A stretch of 20,464 nt of DNA, from the NCBI GenBank assembly GCA_047626155.1, contig JBLHRR010000101.1:1-20464 (forward strand), in the 5' to 3' direction. Shown one piece after another: positions 1 to 7,153 of the stretch (position 1 is the stretch's first letter; every line of letters starts with the position of its first letter). Origin of the DNA: CALGLS01 sp047626155. GTDB taxonomy: Bacteria > Bacteroidota > Bacteroidia > Chitinophagales > Saprospiraceae. Below the pieces are notes generated by a model. That model was not told the DNA's origin and made no database searches. It saw nothing but the letters and a program-made list of their open reading frames with translations. The translations under genes and the position numbers were made by a program.

Positions 1-48
1 GCTCTTTAATGTTCGCCCGTAGCTAAGGCTACGAACTCATAAAAGAGC
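1..48. repeat. Extended imperfect palindrome (nested hairpin)
   Basis: Outer arms GCTCTTT (1-7) and AAAGAGC (42-48) enclose GTTC/GAAC and GTAGC/GCTAC arms around a TAAG loop, with a GCCC bulge. It lies about 60 bases beyond the stop codon of the minus-strand gene ending at 109, so it could end that transcript. It could also be a repeat copy cut by the window edge. Confidence 0.5.
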
Positions 49-108
49 TTCGTTCTGACAAAAATTATCTATTTGATTTCTATACAAAATATTTCAGCAT
101 AAAATCTA

Positions 109-3100
109 TTACTTACTATTCAACCCCACCAAATTATCCACCCGATCCGAATCCAACCGAGTGCCAAAAGGATCAATAGAAATATACTCAGGCACTTCAT
201 CAACAATGATTTTAAACTGCATTTTTTCCTTATTAATTTGATGCGCTTTTAAATATAAAATAGAATCATTTTGACTAATCGTTTTTGGATGCTTTTTAAA
301 TAAACCAATTTGTATAGGTTCATCAATACCAATTGCTATTGCTGCTCCCTGATCGTTTTGCTCAAAGCGTTTTGCGCTGATGTCGATGGTGATTTCAAAT
401 TTACCATTGTTCAATTTTGTATAATCAGTCTCTTCTATTTTTAGATCATAAGTAATCACCTTTTTAAACCAGTCGTCAATAAGTGAATGGTACTCCTCAG
501 GACTTTGTTTGTAAAACTCATCCAGTAATTCAAGAGTGGTTAAAGTTGGTTCGACCTCATCCCTGTGTTTATCCGTCAAAGTTCGAATAGCCAAATTTAC
601 GTTCTCTTCACCAATCAGCTTCTTCATCGCAAGCATGACCACATAGCTTTTTCCATAGGATAAATAATCTTGACCAAAGGAAAAATAGATAGGGGGTTCC
701 TTGCCTTTTTCGAAAGTTCGACTTTTAAAATATCTTCTATTCGAAGTCTCACTCAGTTGCCAAATGGCTCCTTTCCCATAATGCTTTTCCATGACAACCG
801 CTTCGGTGTATTTTGCAAAACCCTCCATAAAGAAACTAGCTCCCTCTGTTTGTTTAGTCAACAAGATTCCACCCCACCACTGATGCGCCACTTCATGGAT
901 GGTGCGTTTGGCAACCAGATTAAAACCTGCTGGATCTCGATTGTCGATCAGGTACATTCGGTCTTCCACCATGCTGATGGTTCCAGGCATGGCTTGTCCT
1001 CCGAAATTCCAATGCCCTGGGATTTCCGCAATTCTCAAATGATCAAATGGATAAGGACCAAAATTTTCAATACAATAATCCAAAGCATATTTTGCACTTT
1101 TTTCAATGACTTCAATGTTGTACTCATGACCAGGGTGGTAGTATTGTTCAATGGAAACACCATGGTGGTTTACTTTTTTAGTTTGGTATCTCGCAGAGAA
1201 ATAACCGAGTAACGGTGTAACTGGAATACCGGTTTTGTAATGATAAAAATCTCGACCATTCTCCGTCCATTGTTTGATTAGGTTTCCAGGCGCTATCGCT
1301 GTTTGATCAGCTTGAGTAGAAACGATGGTCTCAAAAGGGAGCTTTCCAATTTTAGCTTCTTCAAGGTGAAGGTGATCTTCGTTAATCGTCTCCTCTTCCC
1401 GTTTTGGAAGACCTCGCTTTTTTCTTTCATGGTTGTCGTGGATTTCCTTACTGTTGCGATAAATCAAAGACGGGCCCAAGTCCGTATGAAGGATGTAGGA
1501 ACCATTGTTAACCAAAGTCCTTGGGGTCTCATATCCTTTTTGTTGATGAACTATTTCGAAGGCATATTTTAATCGTTCTTTTGGTAATAGCGGGTTATTT
1601 AATTGAAATAAATAGGTTTCGAAAAAAGTATCATGTTCGATAAGTGTCGCATTTTCGAGCTGTATATTTTCCACAGATTCCTTAGCCGTAATGAAAACCT
1701 GATTGACAGCTGTATCGTTTTTATTTTCTAATAAATAATTGGCCTTAAGCGTATATCTGTTTTGATCGGGGAAGAGGTCAACTTCCGATTTTATATCTAC
1801 TGGGAATAAACGGCCAAGCGATTCGTATTTTTTAAACTTCCGTTCATAGGCCTCACTGAAATCTAATCGATCTGTACGAGTTTGATAATCCTGAATGATA
1901 TTTGTATTATAAAATATCGCAGAACCTGAGATGACAAACAGTAGACTGAAAACAACTAAACTAAGTTGTTGCCATTTTTTCCAATTCGAAAACAATTGTT
2001 TTAATCTAAAAGAGAATTGATGGGTGTTACCTCTTCGCCATAATTTAAAAGACAATAAGCTCAGGATAATGCCAACGGAAATCCAATAGCTCGCAATTTG
2101 ATGAAAGCGAATAGTAGAATAACCATAGCCATTCATGTTGCTGTAATCGATAGGAGGAAAACTTCCGATTTTAAGTAATGGATGATAGACACCTATAAAC
2201 CCAGATAAATTCGATCCTAATAATAAGACGATAAGTCCGGTGATCATCATGCCCAGGTATTTATTATTGCAAAGGCTTTGGATGAAAAAGGCGAGAAGAC
2301 TTATGAAAAACAATTGTGCTCCAGCGAAATAAAACATAGATAAGTATTGCCAAACTTCGAATTGATAATATCCTTTTGAAATTTGAAATCCGATGGCAAT
2401 TGCGATTCCTGTTAAGATGAATATTGCAGGTAGCAGTAGTAAGGTACTTAGCTTTGCCAAAAATAAAACAATATTAGAAACGGGAGTTGAATCAATAAAA
2501 CTATTGAAATTTAGGTTCCGTTCTCTCCAGATGATTTCACCACTATAAAAAACAATTAAAGCTAAGCTGATAAGTATTAGTGGTTCTTCAATTAACCAGA
2601 CCATTAAATCTGTAGTCGGGTATTGGCTGTCGTTGTAATTCCCTCCATGATTTATTCGGGTGTAAATTTCTATAAAAACAATGACAATCCAAATGAGCAT
2701 CAAAGCTAAGAAGGGTAGGCTGGTGAATACGTTTGATAAATTTATTTTTAATAAAGATAAAAAAGAATGTCCTTGTGCTTTATTATCAATGGCTAATGGT
2801 TTGCTTGGCTGGTAAGCTTTTACCGGACTATTTTTATTGTTAATTTCTTTTGTTTCTTTTGTTTCTTTTGTTTCTTTTGTTTCTTTTGTTTTCTGATGAA
2901 CTGTTCTAAACGAAAATAAACGATAAGTGAAAGCTAAAATAAGCGAGGATACAGAAATCCAAAGGAACCGATTCCACATGAAATAGCCAGAAAGGGAAAT
3001 AGCCTTCGTGTTCTTCTCAAAGACTGTCCAGTATTGTGTTTGTTCAAAAAAAGCAGAGAGCCCGAAAGGATCAGCTAAGGCTGCCAAAGCCATGTTCTCA

Positions 3101-3324
3101 GCAGATGGCGGGACGGAATTAGCTAATAGGGGAGAGTTGAAAAAGATAGAACAAATCATATAAAGTGCATAAATAGAAACAGCACTAATGTAAGTTGCAA
3201 TATTGTTTTTAGTCAAGGCACTTACTGAGAAAACAATAGAAGTACAAATAAAAACATTTGGTAAGATGATGTTTACCCCATTTGGATAAGTCTTCGATAG
3301 GTTTTTTATTTTGAGTATATTCAT
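109..3324 (-). CDS. Chimeric ABC-2 permease / M1 aminopeptidase with ABC-ATPase N-terminal tail
   Basis: The bulk is a membrane-anchored M1-family zinc peptidase fused to an ABC-2 permease. About ten hydrophobic segments lie between residues 22 and 475, followed by a periplasmic peptidase half. The zinc site HEVAH is at residues 810-814, with the third ligand in MEGFAKYTE 20 residues after the second His; that one-residue-longer spacing is, as I recall, usual for this permease-fused subgroup. Residues 1-17 (MNILKIKNLSKTYPNGV) do not belong: they are a typical start of an ABC ATP-binding subunit and are followed at once by permease interior (NIILPNVF). In this family the ATPase gene usually lies directly upstream, so I infer an in-frame deletion removing most of the ATPase and the first permease segments. 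At 1071 residues it is shorter than the ~1200 I expect. A KET tandem repeat lies near residues 147-160. The peptidase may still be active; transport is unlikely. Confidence 0.85.
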   Translation of the reverse strand: MNILKIKNLSKTYPNGVNIILPNVFICTSIVFSVSALTKNNIATYISAVSIYALYMICSIFFNSPLLANSVPPSAENMALAALADPFGLSAFFEQTQYWTVFEKNTKAISLSGYFMWNRFLWISVSSLILAFTYRLFSFRTVHQKTKETKETKETKETKEINNKNSPVKAYQPSKPLAIDNKAQGHSFLSLLKINLSNVFTSLPFLALMLIWIVIVFIEIYTRINHGGNYNDSQYPTTDLMVWLIEEPLILISLALIVFYSGEIIWRERNLNFNSFIDSTPVSNIVLFLAKLSTLLLLPAIFILTGIAIAIGFQISKGYYQFEVWQYLSMFYFAGAQLFFISLLAFFIQSLCNNKYLGMMITGLIVLLLGSNLSGFIGVYHPLLKIGSFPPIDYSNMNGYGYSTIRFHQIASYWISVGIILSLLSFKLWRRGNTHQFSFRLKQLFSNWKKWQQLSLVVFSLLFVISGSAIFYNTNIIQDYQTRTDRLDFSEAYERKFKKYESLGRLFPVDIKSEVDLFPDQNRYTLKANYLLENKNDTAVNQVFITAKESVENIQLENATLIEHDTFFETYLFQLNNPLLPKERLKYAFEIVHQQKGYETPRTLVNNGSYILHTDLGPSLIYRNSKEIHDNHERKKRGLPKREEETINEDHLHLEEAKIGKLPFETIVSTQADQTAIAPGNLIKQWTENGRDFYHYKTGIPVTPLLGYFSARYQTKKVNHHGVSIEQYYHPGHEYNIEVIEKSAKYALDYCIENFGPYPFDHLRIAEIPGHWNFGGQAMPGTISMVEDRMYLIDNRDPAGFNLVAKRTIHEVAHQWWGGILLTKQTEGASFFMEGFAKYTEAVVMEKHYGKGAIWQLSETSNRRYFKSRTFEKGKEPPIYFSFGQDYLSYGKSYVVMLAMKKLIGEENVNLAIRTLTDKHRDEVEPTLTTLELLDEFYKQSPEEYHSLIDDWFKKVITYDLKIEETDYTKLNNGKFEITIDISAKRFEQNDQGAAIAIGIDEPIQIGLFKKHPKTISQNDSILYLKAHQINKEKMQFKIIVDEVPEYISIDPFGTRLDSDRVDNLVGLNSK
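2844..2888. repeat. Five tandem copies of a 9-base repeat inside the permease/peptidase gene
   Basis: The unit TTTCTTTTG is repeated five times without mismatch. On the coding (minus) strand it encodes a lysine/threonine/glutamate repeat in a cytoplasmic or linker stretch between transmembrane segments. The 9-base period keeps frame, so copy-number change would lengthen or shorten the linker without breaking the protein. Confidence 0.9.
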
Positions 3325-3384
3325 TGTGCATTTTTTTTTAGTTAGAACTAGAGGAGATCTGATTTAAAAACAAGTTTCTTTTTT

Positions 3385-3534
3385 ACCGAGATGTAACTTC
3401 CCTTTAGGGGGAGGGGGTTCCGAACGCGACCCCCGGCCCCTAAAGGGGAGACCAAACGCGCGCCCAAAATTTACTGAGATGTACTCCCTTTTAAGTCCAC
3501 CGAGATGCAGCTCCTCTTTAGGGGCAGGGGGTAA
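3385..3534. repeat. Three degenerate copies of a GC-rich intergenic repeat
   Basis: The copies start at 3385, 3473 and 3499 and share the core ACCGAGATGTA followed by a CTCCCCTTTAGGGG-like block. The first and third end in GGGGGT; the middle one is cut short after CCCTTTTAA. The base composition (G and C runs) is unlike the surrounding AT-rich DNA. It looks like a dispersed repeat family and not a regulatory site of one gene. Confidence 0.7.
3400..3447. repeat. GC-rich inverted repeat (strong hairpin)
   Basis: The 19-base arm at 3400-3418 pairs with 3429-3447 at 17 of 19 positions, leaving a 10-base loop. The left arm is part of the first direct repeat, and the right arm is a reversed copy of the same CCCCTTTAGGGG block. 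The cluster therefore contains repeats in both orientations. Confidence 0.75.
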
Positions 3535-3703
3535 CCCTCATCCCTAATTACAAAATCAAAACTACCCACCTTTCCCAACTCCACCTAATAACAATGACCT
3601 ACCGTTCCATTTTTGAATCATACACTAGGAAAAAAATGTCAAACCTTGTTCGACTAAAAAATGATCCCGTTGATGTGCTTTCACCTTTTGTTTGTCAAAC
3701 TAA

Positions 3704-3734
3704 TTGTGTGCTCCCTAAAATCGCTGTATTTTTG
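3704..3734 (+). promoter_or_regulatory. Possible Bacteroidota-type promoter
   Basis: TTG at 3704-3706 and TATTTTTG at 3727-3734 fit the -33 TTTG/TTG and -7 TANNTTTG pattern with a 20-base spacer. Transcription would then begin at about the ATG at 3739, giving a leaderless message or a later start codon. The match is to sequence alone. Confidence 0.3.
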
Positions 3735-3738
3735 AACT

Positions 3739-4380
3739 ATGATTTCAATAGTAGAAAAATATAAACCCTTATTAATAGGCCTGATCATTACGATTGTACT
3801 TGGGTTTTCCCTAGAATGGATTGGCTTTTTACGTTTTGATCCTGAGCAGATGCTTGCGAACATTTTGTTTTTCGTTGTCTGGTGGCTGATTATATCTTTT
3901 ATCGTTTACAGAGTCCCCTTATTAAAAAAGAAAACAGCATTGAAAGTAGGCGGCTTGTTTTTGTCTTCGATTGTCATTATTATCATTGACGTCACTTTTG
4001 GAATTCCGGATAGTCCCGTTACCATTCCCTTAGTGGTGGCATTTTGGTTGTGTTTAGCCTATTTGGCTTTCACAAGTTTTTTCGAGAAATATGGAAAGTA
4101 CATCCTGGGTATTTATATGGTGGCCGTCGGTTATTTTTTATATGTCCGATTATTTTCTGTAGACTTGGAAACCTATCTGCAAGAGGAAAAAGGGGCCGCA
4201 TTTCTTTTATTGATATTTCCTATTCCTTTTCTTTTTGTCTTATGGATTTATGAACAATGGAAATGGCTTAGAACCCTAAAAGCTGAAAAGATGGAAGCAG
4301 AATTAGCATTACTGAATTATTGGGTAGTATCAAACAGGATGTGGGTTTTGATATTGTGCCGCCTTTGGGGAATAAGATGA
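3739..4380 (+). pseudogene. Truncated LytS-type sensor histidine kinase (membrane domain only)
   Basis: The product has about six hydrophobic segments (residues ~10-30, 38-60, 70-90, 92-112, 118-138, 155-172). These are followed by the charged linker ending RTLKAEKMEAELALL, which in LytS-type kinases (His_kinase, Pfam PF06580) leads directly into the KxQxxPHFLFN phosphoacceptor region. That region and the whole ATPase domain are absent. After residue ~192 the frame reads 21 unrelated residues to a stop at 4380, while the downstream DNA in another frame is the end of a cytochrome c-type gene. No LytTR response regulator lies beside it. I infer a deletion that removed the kinase core, so the protein cannot signal by phosphotransfer. 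The start at 3739 gives a short polar leader before the first membrane segment. Confidence 0.75.
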
Positions 4381-4433
4381 CGGATTGCCAGATTGCGACT
4401 ATACAGAATTGGATTGTGGAAGGGGGGGGATAA
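4311..4433 (+). pseudogene. 3' remnant of a cytochrome c-type domain gene
   Basis: Read in the frame with codons at 4311, 4314 and so on, the DNA encodes LLGSIKQDVGFDIVPPLGNK followed by MTDCQIATIQNWIVEGGG and a TAA at 4431-4433. The arrangement, a PP-x-GNK stretch then a DCQIA-x-I-x-NWI-x-EG ending, is what I recognise from the C-terminus of Bacteroidota membrane-linked c-type cytochrome domain proteins, where PP sits close to the axial Met region. No heme motif CXXCH and no start remain. It overlaps the 3' end of the truncated kinase frame and has no start of its own, so it is a fused fragment. Confidence 0.6.
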
Positions 4434-4455
4434 CTAAAGTATTATCGATTGAAAT

Positions 4456-4471
4456 AGCGTTTGTAAACGCT
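4456..4471. repeat. Perfect 16-base palindrome AGCGTTTGTAAACGCT
   Basis: The two 7-base arms are perfectly complementary around a GT centre. It lies just after the cytochrome remnant and before a longer hairpin. It has the size of a repressor operator, but no promoter faces it closely, so it may be a leftover operator or a small hairpin. Confidence 0.5.
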
Positions 4472-4475
4472 CTCA

Positions 4476-4526
4476 ATAACAAATGCCATCAAGCAAACAT
4501 TGAGTTCGCTTCATGGCATTTGTTAT
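4476..4526. terminator. Hairpin terminator between convergent units
   Basis: ATAACAAATGCCAT (4476-4489) is perfectly complementary to 4513-4526, with a 23-base loop. It sits between the plus-strand remnant ending at 4433 and the minus-strand gene ending at 4556, so it can act for both strands. The loop is long for a classical terminator. Confidence 0.65.
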
Positions 4527-4555
4527 ATTGGAAAAGCACTAATTTTTAAAAGATG

Positions 4556-5353
4556 TTACTCCTTAATGAATTTGTCAACAATAGTTTGCCCATTTATTGT
4601 GGCCTTTAGGAGGTACATCCCCTCGCTCAGCTGATTGACATTTATATCCGATTCGGTTCCAACATTTTTTTTGTGGTCAACTAATTTACCTGCTAGCGTA
4701 TAAATCTCAATTTCATCTATCTGCTCATCAGATCGAATCATGAGTTTTTCTTGGGCAGGGTTAGGGTACACCGTAAGTTGATTGTTATTTAAATTATCAA
4801 CAGCAGTCTGGATTGCCACCTCGCCATATACATCATCAAAGTAAATCACATTGTCTGATGTACGAGCTGCAAAGTCAGGAAATATAACCAACTGATCATA
4901 GGTGTTTCCGATGTGAGCCGAAAAGTCGAAAGTCAGTTGTTCCCATTCATCGACCACGGTATTGGCCATTTTAATTTCTTCCAATGACCAGTCATCGTTC
5001 CGAACAAGTTTGATACCTACATCGCTGATTACTGATTTCCAAACGGAAATCCGAATGATTGCATTTGATGCATCGATTGTGAAAGAACCAATCCCAGCAC
5101 CATGTGAGGTTTCACATCCAACATAGGGCTCACCAGCCTGTAGGGCTGTGAATTTAGCTACTGTAGAAGAATTGTTAAATCCTGAAGGGTCTGGGTTTTC
5201 AATAATTTCGAGGGCAGGATTGGTGTCGTTTTCAAAGACAGTCCAAACCCAATCGGCACCGTTTCCATTATCCTCAAAATCTACAGGGATAGTTTGACTG
5301 GACAAAGTGAAAAAGGAAAGAGAGGCGAAAAGAGAAAGTAAAATGGTTTTCAT
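4556..5353 (-). CDS. Secreted T9SS cargo protein with a carbohydrate-binding-like domain
   Basis: The N-terminal ~19 residues (MKTILLSLFASLSFFTLSSQ) form a signal peptide. Residues ~20-180 look like a beta-sandwich of the kind attached to glycoside hydrolases: FEDNGNGADWVWTVFEND near the start, an aromatic-rich core, and IYFDDVYGE closing the domain. Residues ~190-265 are a type A T9SS sorting domain, with VYPNPAQEKL at its start, LAGKLV in the middle and LSEGMYLLKA near the end. The protein would cross the inner membrane by Sec and be exported and anchored by the type IX system. No catalytic domain is visible, so its role is probably binding, possibly of a polysaccharide. It is monocistronic, divergent from the cytochrome peroxidase gene. 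Confidence 0.85.
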   Translation of the reverse strand: MKTILLSLFASLSFFTLSSQTIPVDFEDNGNGADWVWTVFENDTNPALEIIENPDPSGFNNSSTVAKFTALQAGEPYVGCETSHGAGIGSFTIDASNAIIRISVWKSVISDVGIKLVRNDDWSLEEIKMANTVVDEWEQLTFDFSAHIGNTYDQLVIFPDFAARTSDNVIYFDDVYGEVAIQTAVDNLNNNQLTVYPNPAQEKLMIRSDEQIDEIEIYTLAGKLVDHKKNVGTESDINVNQLSEGMYLLKATINGQTIVDKFIKE

Positions 5354-5416
5354 AATTATTTGGATTTAAATGGATTTAATAGATGAAAAATGTAATAAGA
5401 ATTATTTTATTATCTA

Positions 5417-5448
5417 TAAAGATACAGAACTTATGGTAAATGGCACAA
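5417..5448 (-). promoter_or_regulatory. Possible promoter of the T9SS cargo gene
   Basis: On the minus strand TTG (5446-5448) and TATCTTTA (5417-5424) are 21 bases apart and resemble the Bacteroidota -33/-7 pair with one mismatch in the -7 box. The leader would be about 55 bases. It rests on the consensus match only. Confidence 0.3.
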
Positions 5449-5547
5449 TAAGTAAGTTTTGTTTGTCCTGCCCAATGGTGAGGATCGCTTTATACTCATC
5501 ATAGATGTTGATAATGAGGGTTTTAACATTTGAAAAACTTTGTATTC

Positions 5548-5578
5548 TTGCTCGTTGCTTCTAACATCAGTATCTTAG
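5548..5578 (+). promoter_or_regulatory. Possible promoter of the cytochrome c peroxidase gene
   Basis: TTG (5548-5550) and TATCTTAG (5571-5578) have a 20-base spacer and one mismatch to TANNTTTG. Transcription would start near 5585, about 27 bases before the ATG at 5612. Confidence 0.3.
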
Positions 5579-5611
5579 CGGTCCTTAATAATAAAATAAG
5601 CCTGACTTAAG

Positions 5612-6568
5612 ATGAGACCACTCGCATTGTTCTTACTGCTTTTCTTCACTTACCTAAGTTCCTTTGATCAAGAAGCAGCGCTAAATGAACAACCTATACT
5701 CACCAAAGCAGCGTTAGGAGAGAGATTGTTTTTCGATAAAATCCTGTCCTTAGACTCTACCATTTCCTGTTCGAGTTGCCATAAACCTGAATTTGCATTT
5801 GCAGATACTGTAGTGTTTTCAAAAGGAGTAGGGGATAGCCTCGGGTTTAGGAACACCCCTTCTGTAATGAATCTTGCTTATACGCCACTTCTTTTTTACG
5901 ATGGTCGCTCTGCTAGCTTGGAAGAGCAAGCCATAGGACCAATAGAGAATCCTTTGGAAATGCATTTGGGTTTTAGTGAAGCGGTAAAACGAGTGCAAGG
6001 GAACAAAGAATACCAGCAATTATTTTTAAAAATCTACTCCTCAAAACCTGATTCAGCAAATATCCTAGATGGACTTGCTACTTTTCAAAGAACCTTGGAA
6101 AGTAATGGTTCTGCACCGCATGATTTATGGGTGCTTGATATTGATGAAGATGCACTGACAGATTCCCAACTAAGAGGTAGAACGATATTTCTGGAAGATG
6201 GCAAATGTTTCGATTGTCATTTTGGGCCATTTTTTACTGGCGATGAGTTTAAAAACGTTGGATTGTATGATGGACAAGAATGGAAAGACAGCGGCCGTTT
6301 TGAAATTACAAAAGATTCAACGGACTTAGGGAAATTCAAAGTCCCTAGTTTACGAAATGTAGCATTGACTGCTCCTTACATGCACGATGGTCGTTTTGCA
6401 ACATTAGAAGAAGTAGTCGAATTTTATAGCGATCCCTATCAATTTGTATCCAATCCAATTAACATAGACACCTTGATGATTAAGCCGATGAACTTTACGG
6501 CTGAGGAACAAACAGACTTAGTGAATTTCATGCTTTCGCTAACGGATGGGACTTTTGATTATGAGTAA
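5612..6568 (+). CDS. Di-heme cytochrome c peroxidase (CcpA/MauG family)
   Basis: This family reduces H2O2 to water in the periplasm with electrons from small cytochromes. Two heme c attachment motifs are present: CSSCH at residues 53-57 and CFDCH at 199-203, in the usual N-terminal and C-terminal cytochrome domains. A distal axial Met is likely at M293 (KPMNF). The conserved FRNTPSVMNLAY and FKVPSLRNVALTAPYMHDGR segments are both present. A short hydrophobic N-terminus (residues 4-16) acts as signal peptide. At 318 residues it is near the normal length for the family. It could belong to the MauG-like branch that modifies proteins instead of removing peroxide, but no partner is nearby. Its stop is only 12 bases from the stop of the convergent gene. 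Confidence 0.92.
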   Translation: MRPLALFLLLFFTYLSSFDQEAALNEQPILTKAALGERLFFDKILSLDSTISCSSCHKPEFAFADTVVFSKGVGDSLGFRNTPSVMNLAYTPLLFYDGRSASLEEQAIGPIENPLEMHLGFSEAVKRVQGNKEYQQLFLKIYSSKPDSANILDGLATFQRTLESNGSAPHDLWVLDIDEDALTDSQLRGRTIFLEDGKCFDCHFGPFFTGDEFKNVGLYDGQEWKDSGRFEITKDSTDLGKFKVPSLRNVALTAPYMHDGRFATLEEVVEFYSDPYQFVSNPINIDTLMIKPMNFTAEEQTDLVNFMLSLTDGTFDYE

Positions 6569-6580
6569 AATACGTTTAAG

Positions 6581-6967
6581 CTAAATCCCCTCATCCAAAA
6601 TATCTTCCCGGCTATCTTGGATGTAATTCTGTTGTTGAAGTTTAGCTTGTTTCCACCCTCTGTAAAAAGCTAAACTAAAGGCTCCAACCATCGCTACTCC
6701 AAGAATATTTAGGATCAGTCCGTTAAGTAACATAAATAGAATGGAAATGACTAAGCCAGCGAAAAATGCGGATACTGGATTTGTTTTACTCCAAAACCCA
6801 AGAATGAGGGAAGAGGTGGCAAAAACTAAGTTTATAATTGTTCCTATTCCAAAGTCATTAGTGACCAATGGGTAAATAGAAAATACTAACAACACGACAG
6901 CAATAAAAAATAAGGCTTGTCTGGCTTCGATTATTTCACCGGATTGGATAGGGACATTGGTTTTCAT
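6581..6967 (-). CDS. Small hypothetical membrane protein, four transmembrane segments
   Basis: I do not recognise the family. From the ATG at 6967 the product is 128 residues: a polar leader (MKTNVPIQSGEIIEARQA), four hydrophobic segments spanning roughly residues 19-100, and a hydrophilic C-terminal tail rich in Gln, Asp and Glu, so both ends are probably cytoplasmic. The frame stays open 13 codons upstream to 7006, but that extension (MLLILNFKYKCAN) is unlike a membrane-protein leader, and the polar start at 6967 is preferred. It is convergent with the cytochrome peroxidase gene and divergent from the helicase gene, so the context gives no function. Confidence 0.7.
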   Translation of the reverse strand: MKTNVPIQSGEIIEARQALFFIAVVLLVFSIYPLVTNDFGIGTIINLVFATSSLILGFWSKTNPVSAFFAGLVISILFMLLNGLILNILGVAMVGAFSLAFYRGWKQAKLQQQNYIQDSREDILDEGI

Positions 6968-7064
6968 ATTAGCGCATTTATATTTAAAGTTTAAAATTAA
7001 CAACAATACTTCGAAGAAAAAAGACGGATCAACTTTTTTTCAGAGGTCAAGCTAACTTATCTGT

Positions 7065-7091
7065 CCTCATCTACCTAATCTACCTCATCGG
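7065..7091. repeat. Three 9-base near-repeats ahead of the helicase gene
   Basis: CCTCATCTA, CCTAATCTA and CCTCATCGG follow each other without gaps in the leader region. It is a short degenerate tandem repeat and no function is evident. Confidence 0.5.
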
Positions 7092-7153
7092 TTTTGTACC
7101 TTTACCAAAGACTCCATTCAGACATAAACTCTACTAATACTACCAGATATTCT

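Larger units (their letters stand above)
3325..3738. other. Intergenic spacer between two divergent truncated genes
   Basis: This 414-base stretch separates the start of the chimeric permease gene (minus) from the start of the truncated kinase gene (plus). I see no gene in it. It holds three related GC-rich repeats (3385-3534), a strong inverted repeat (3400-3447), and a possible promoter at its right end. Confidence 0.7.

Noticed and set aside
670..1212. 180-codon plus-strand frame inside the M1 peptidase gene
   Set aside because: It is antisense to the conserved zinc-peptidase region and its own translation shows no motif.
7094..7153. Extended helicase start at a TTG codon
   Set aside because: The 20 extra residues do not look like the family, a likely -7 box overlaps them, and an ATG with the usual N-terminus follows at 7154.
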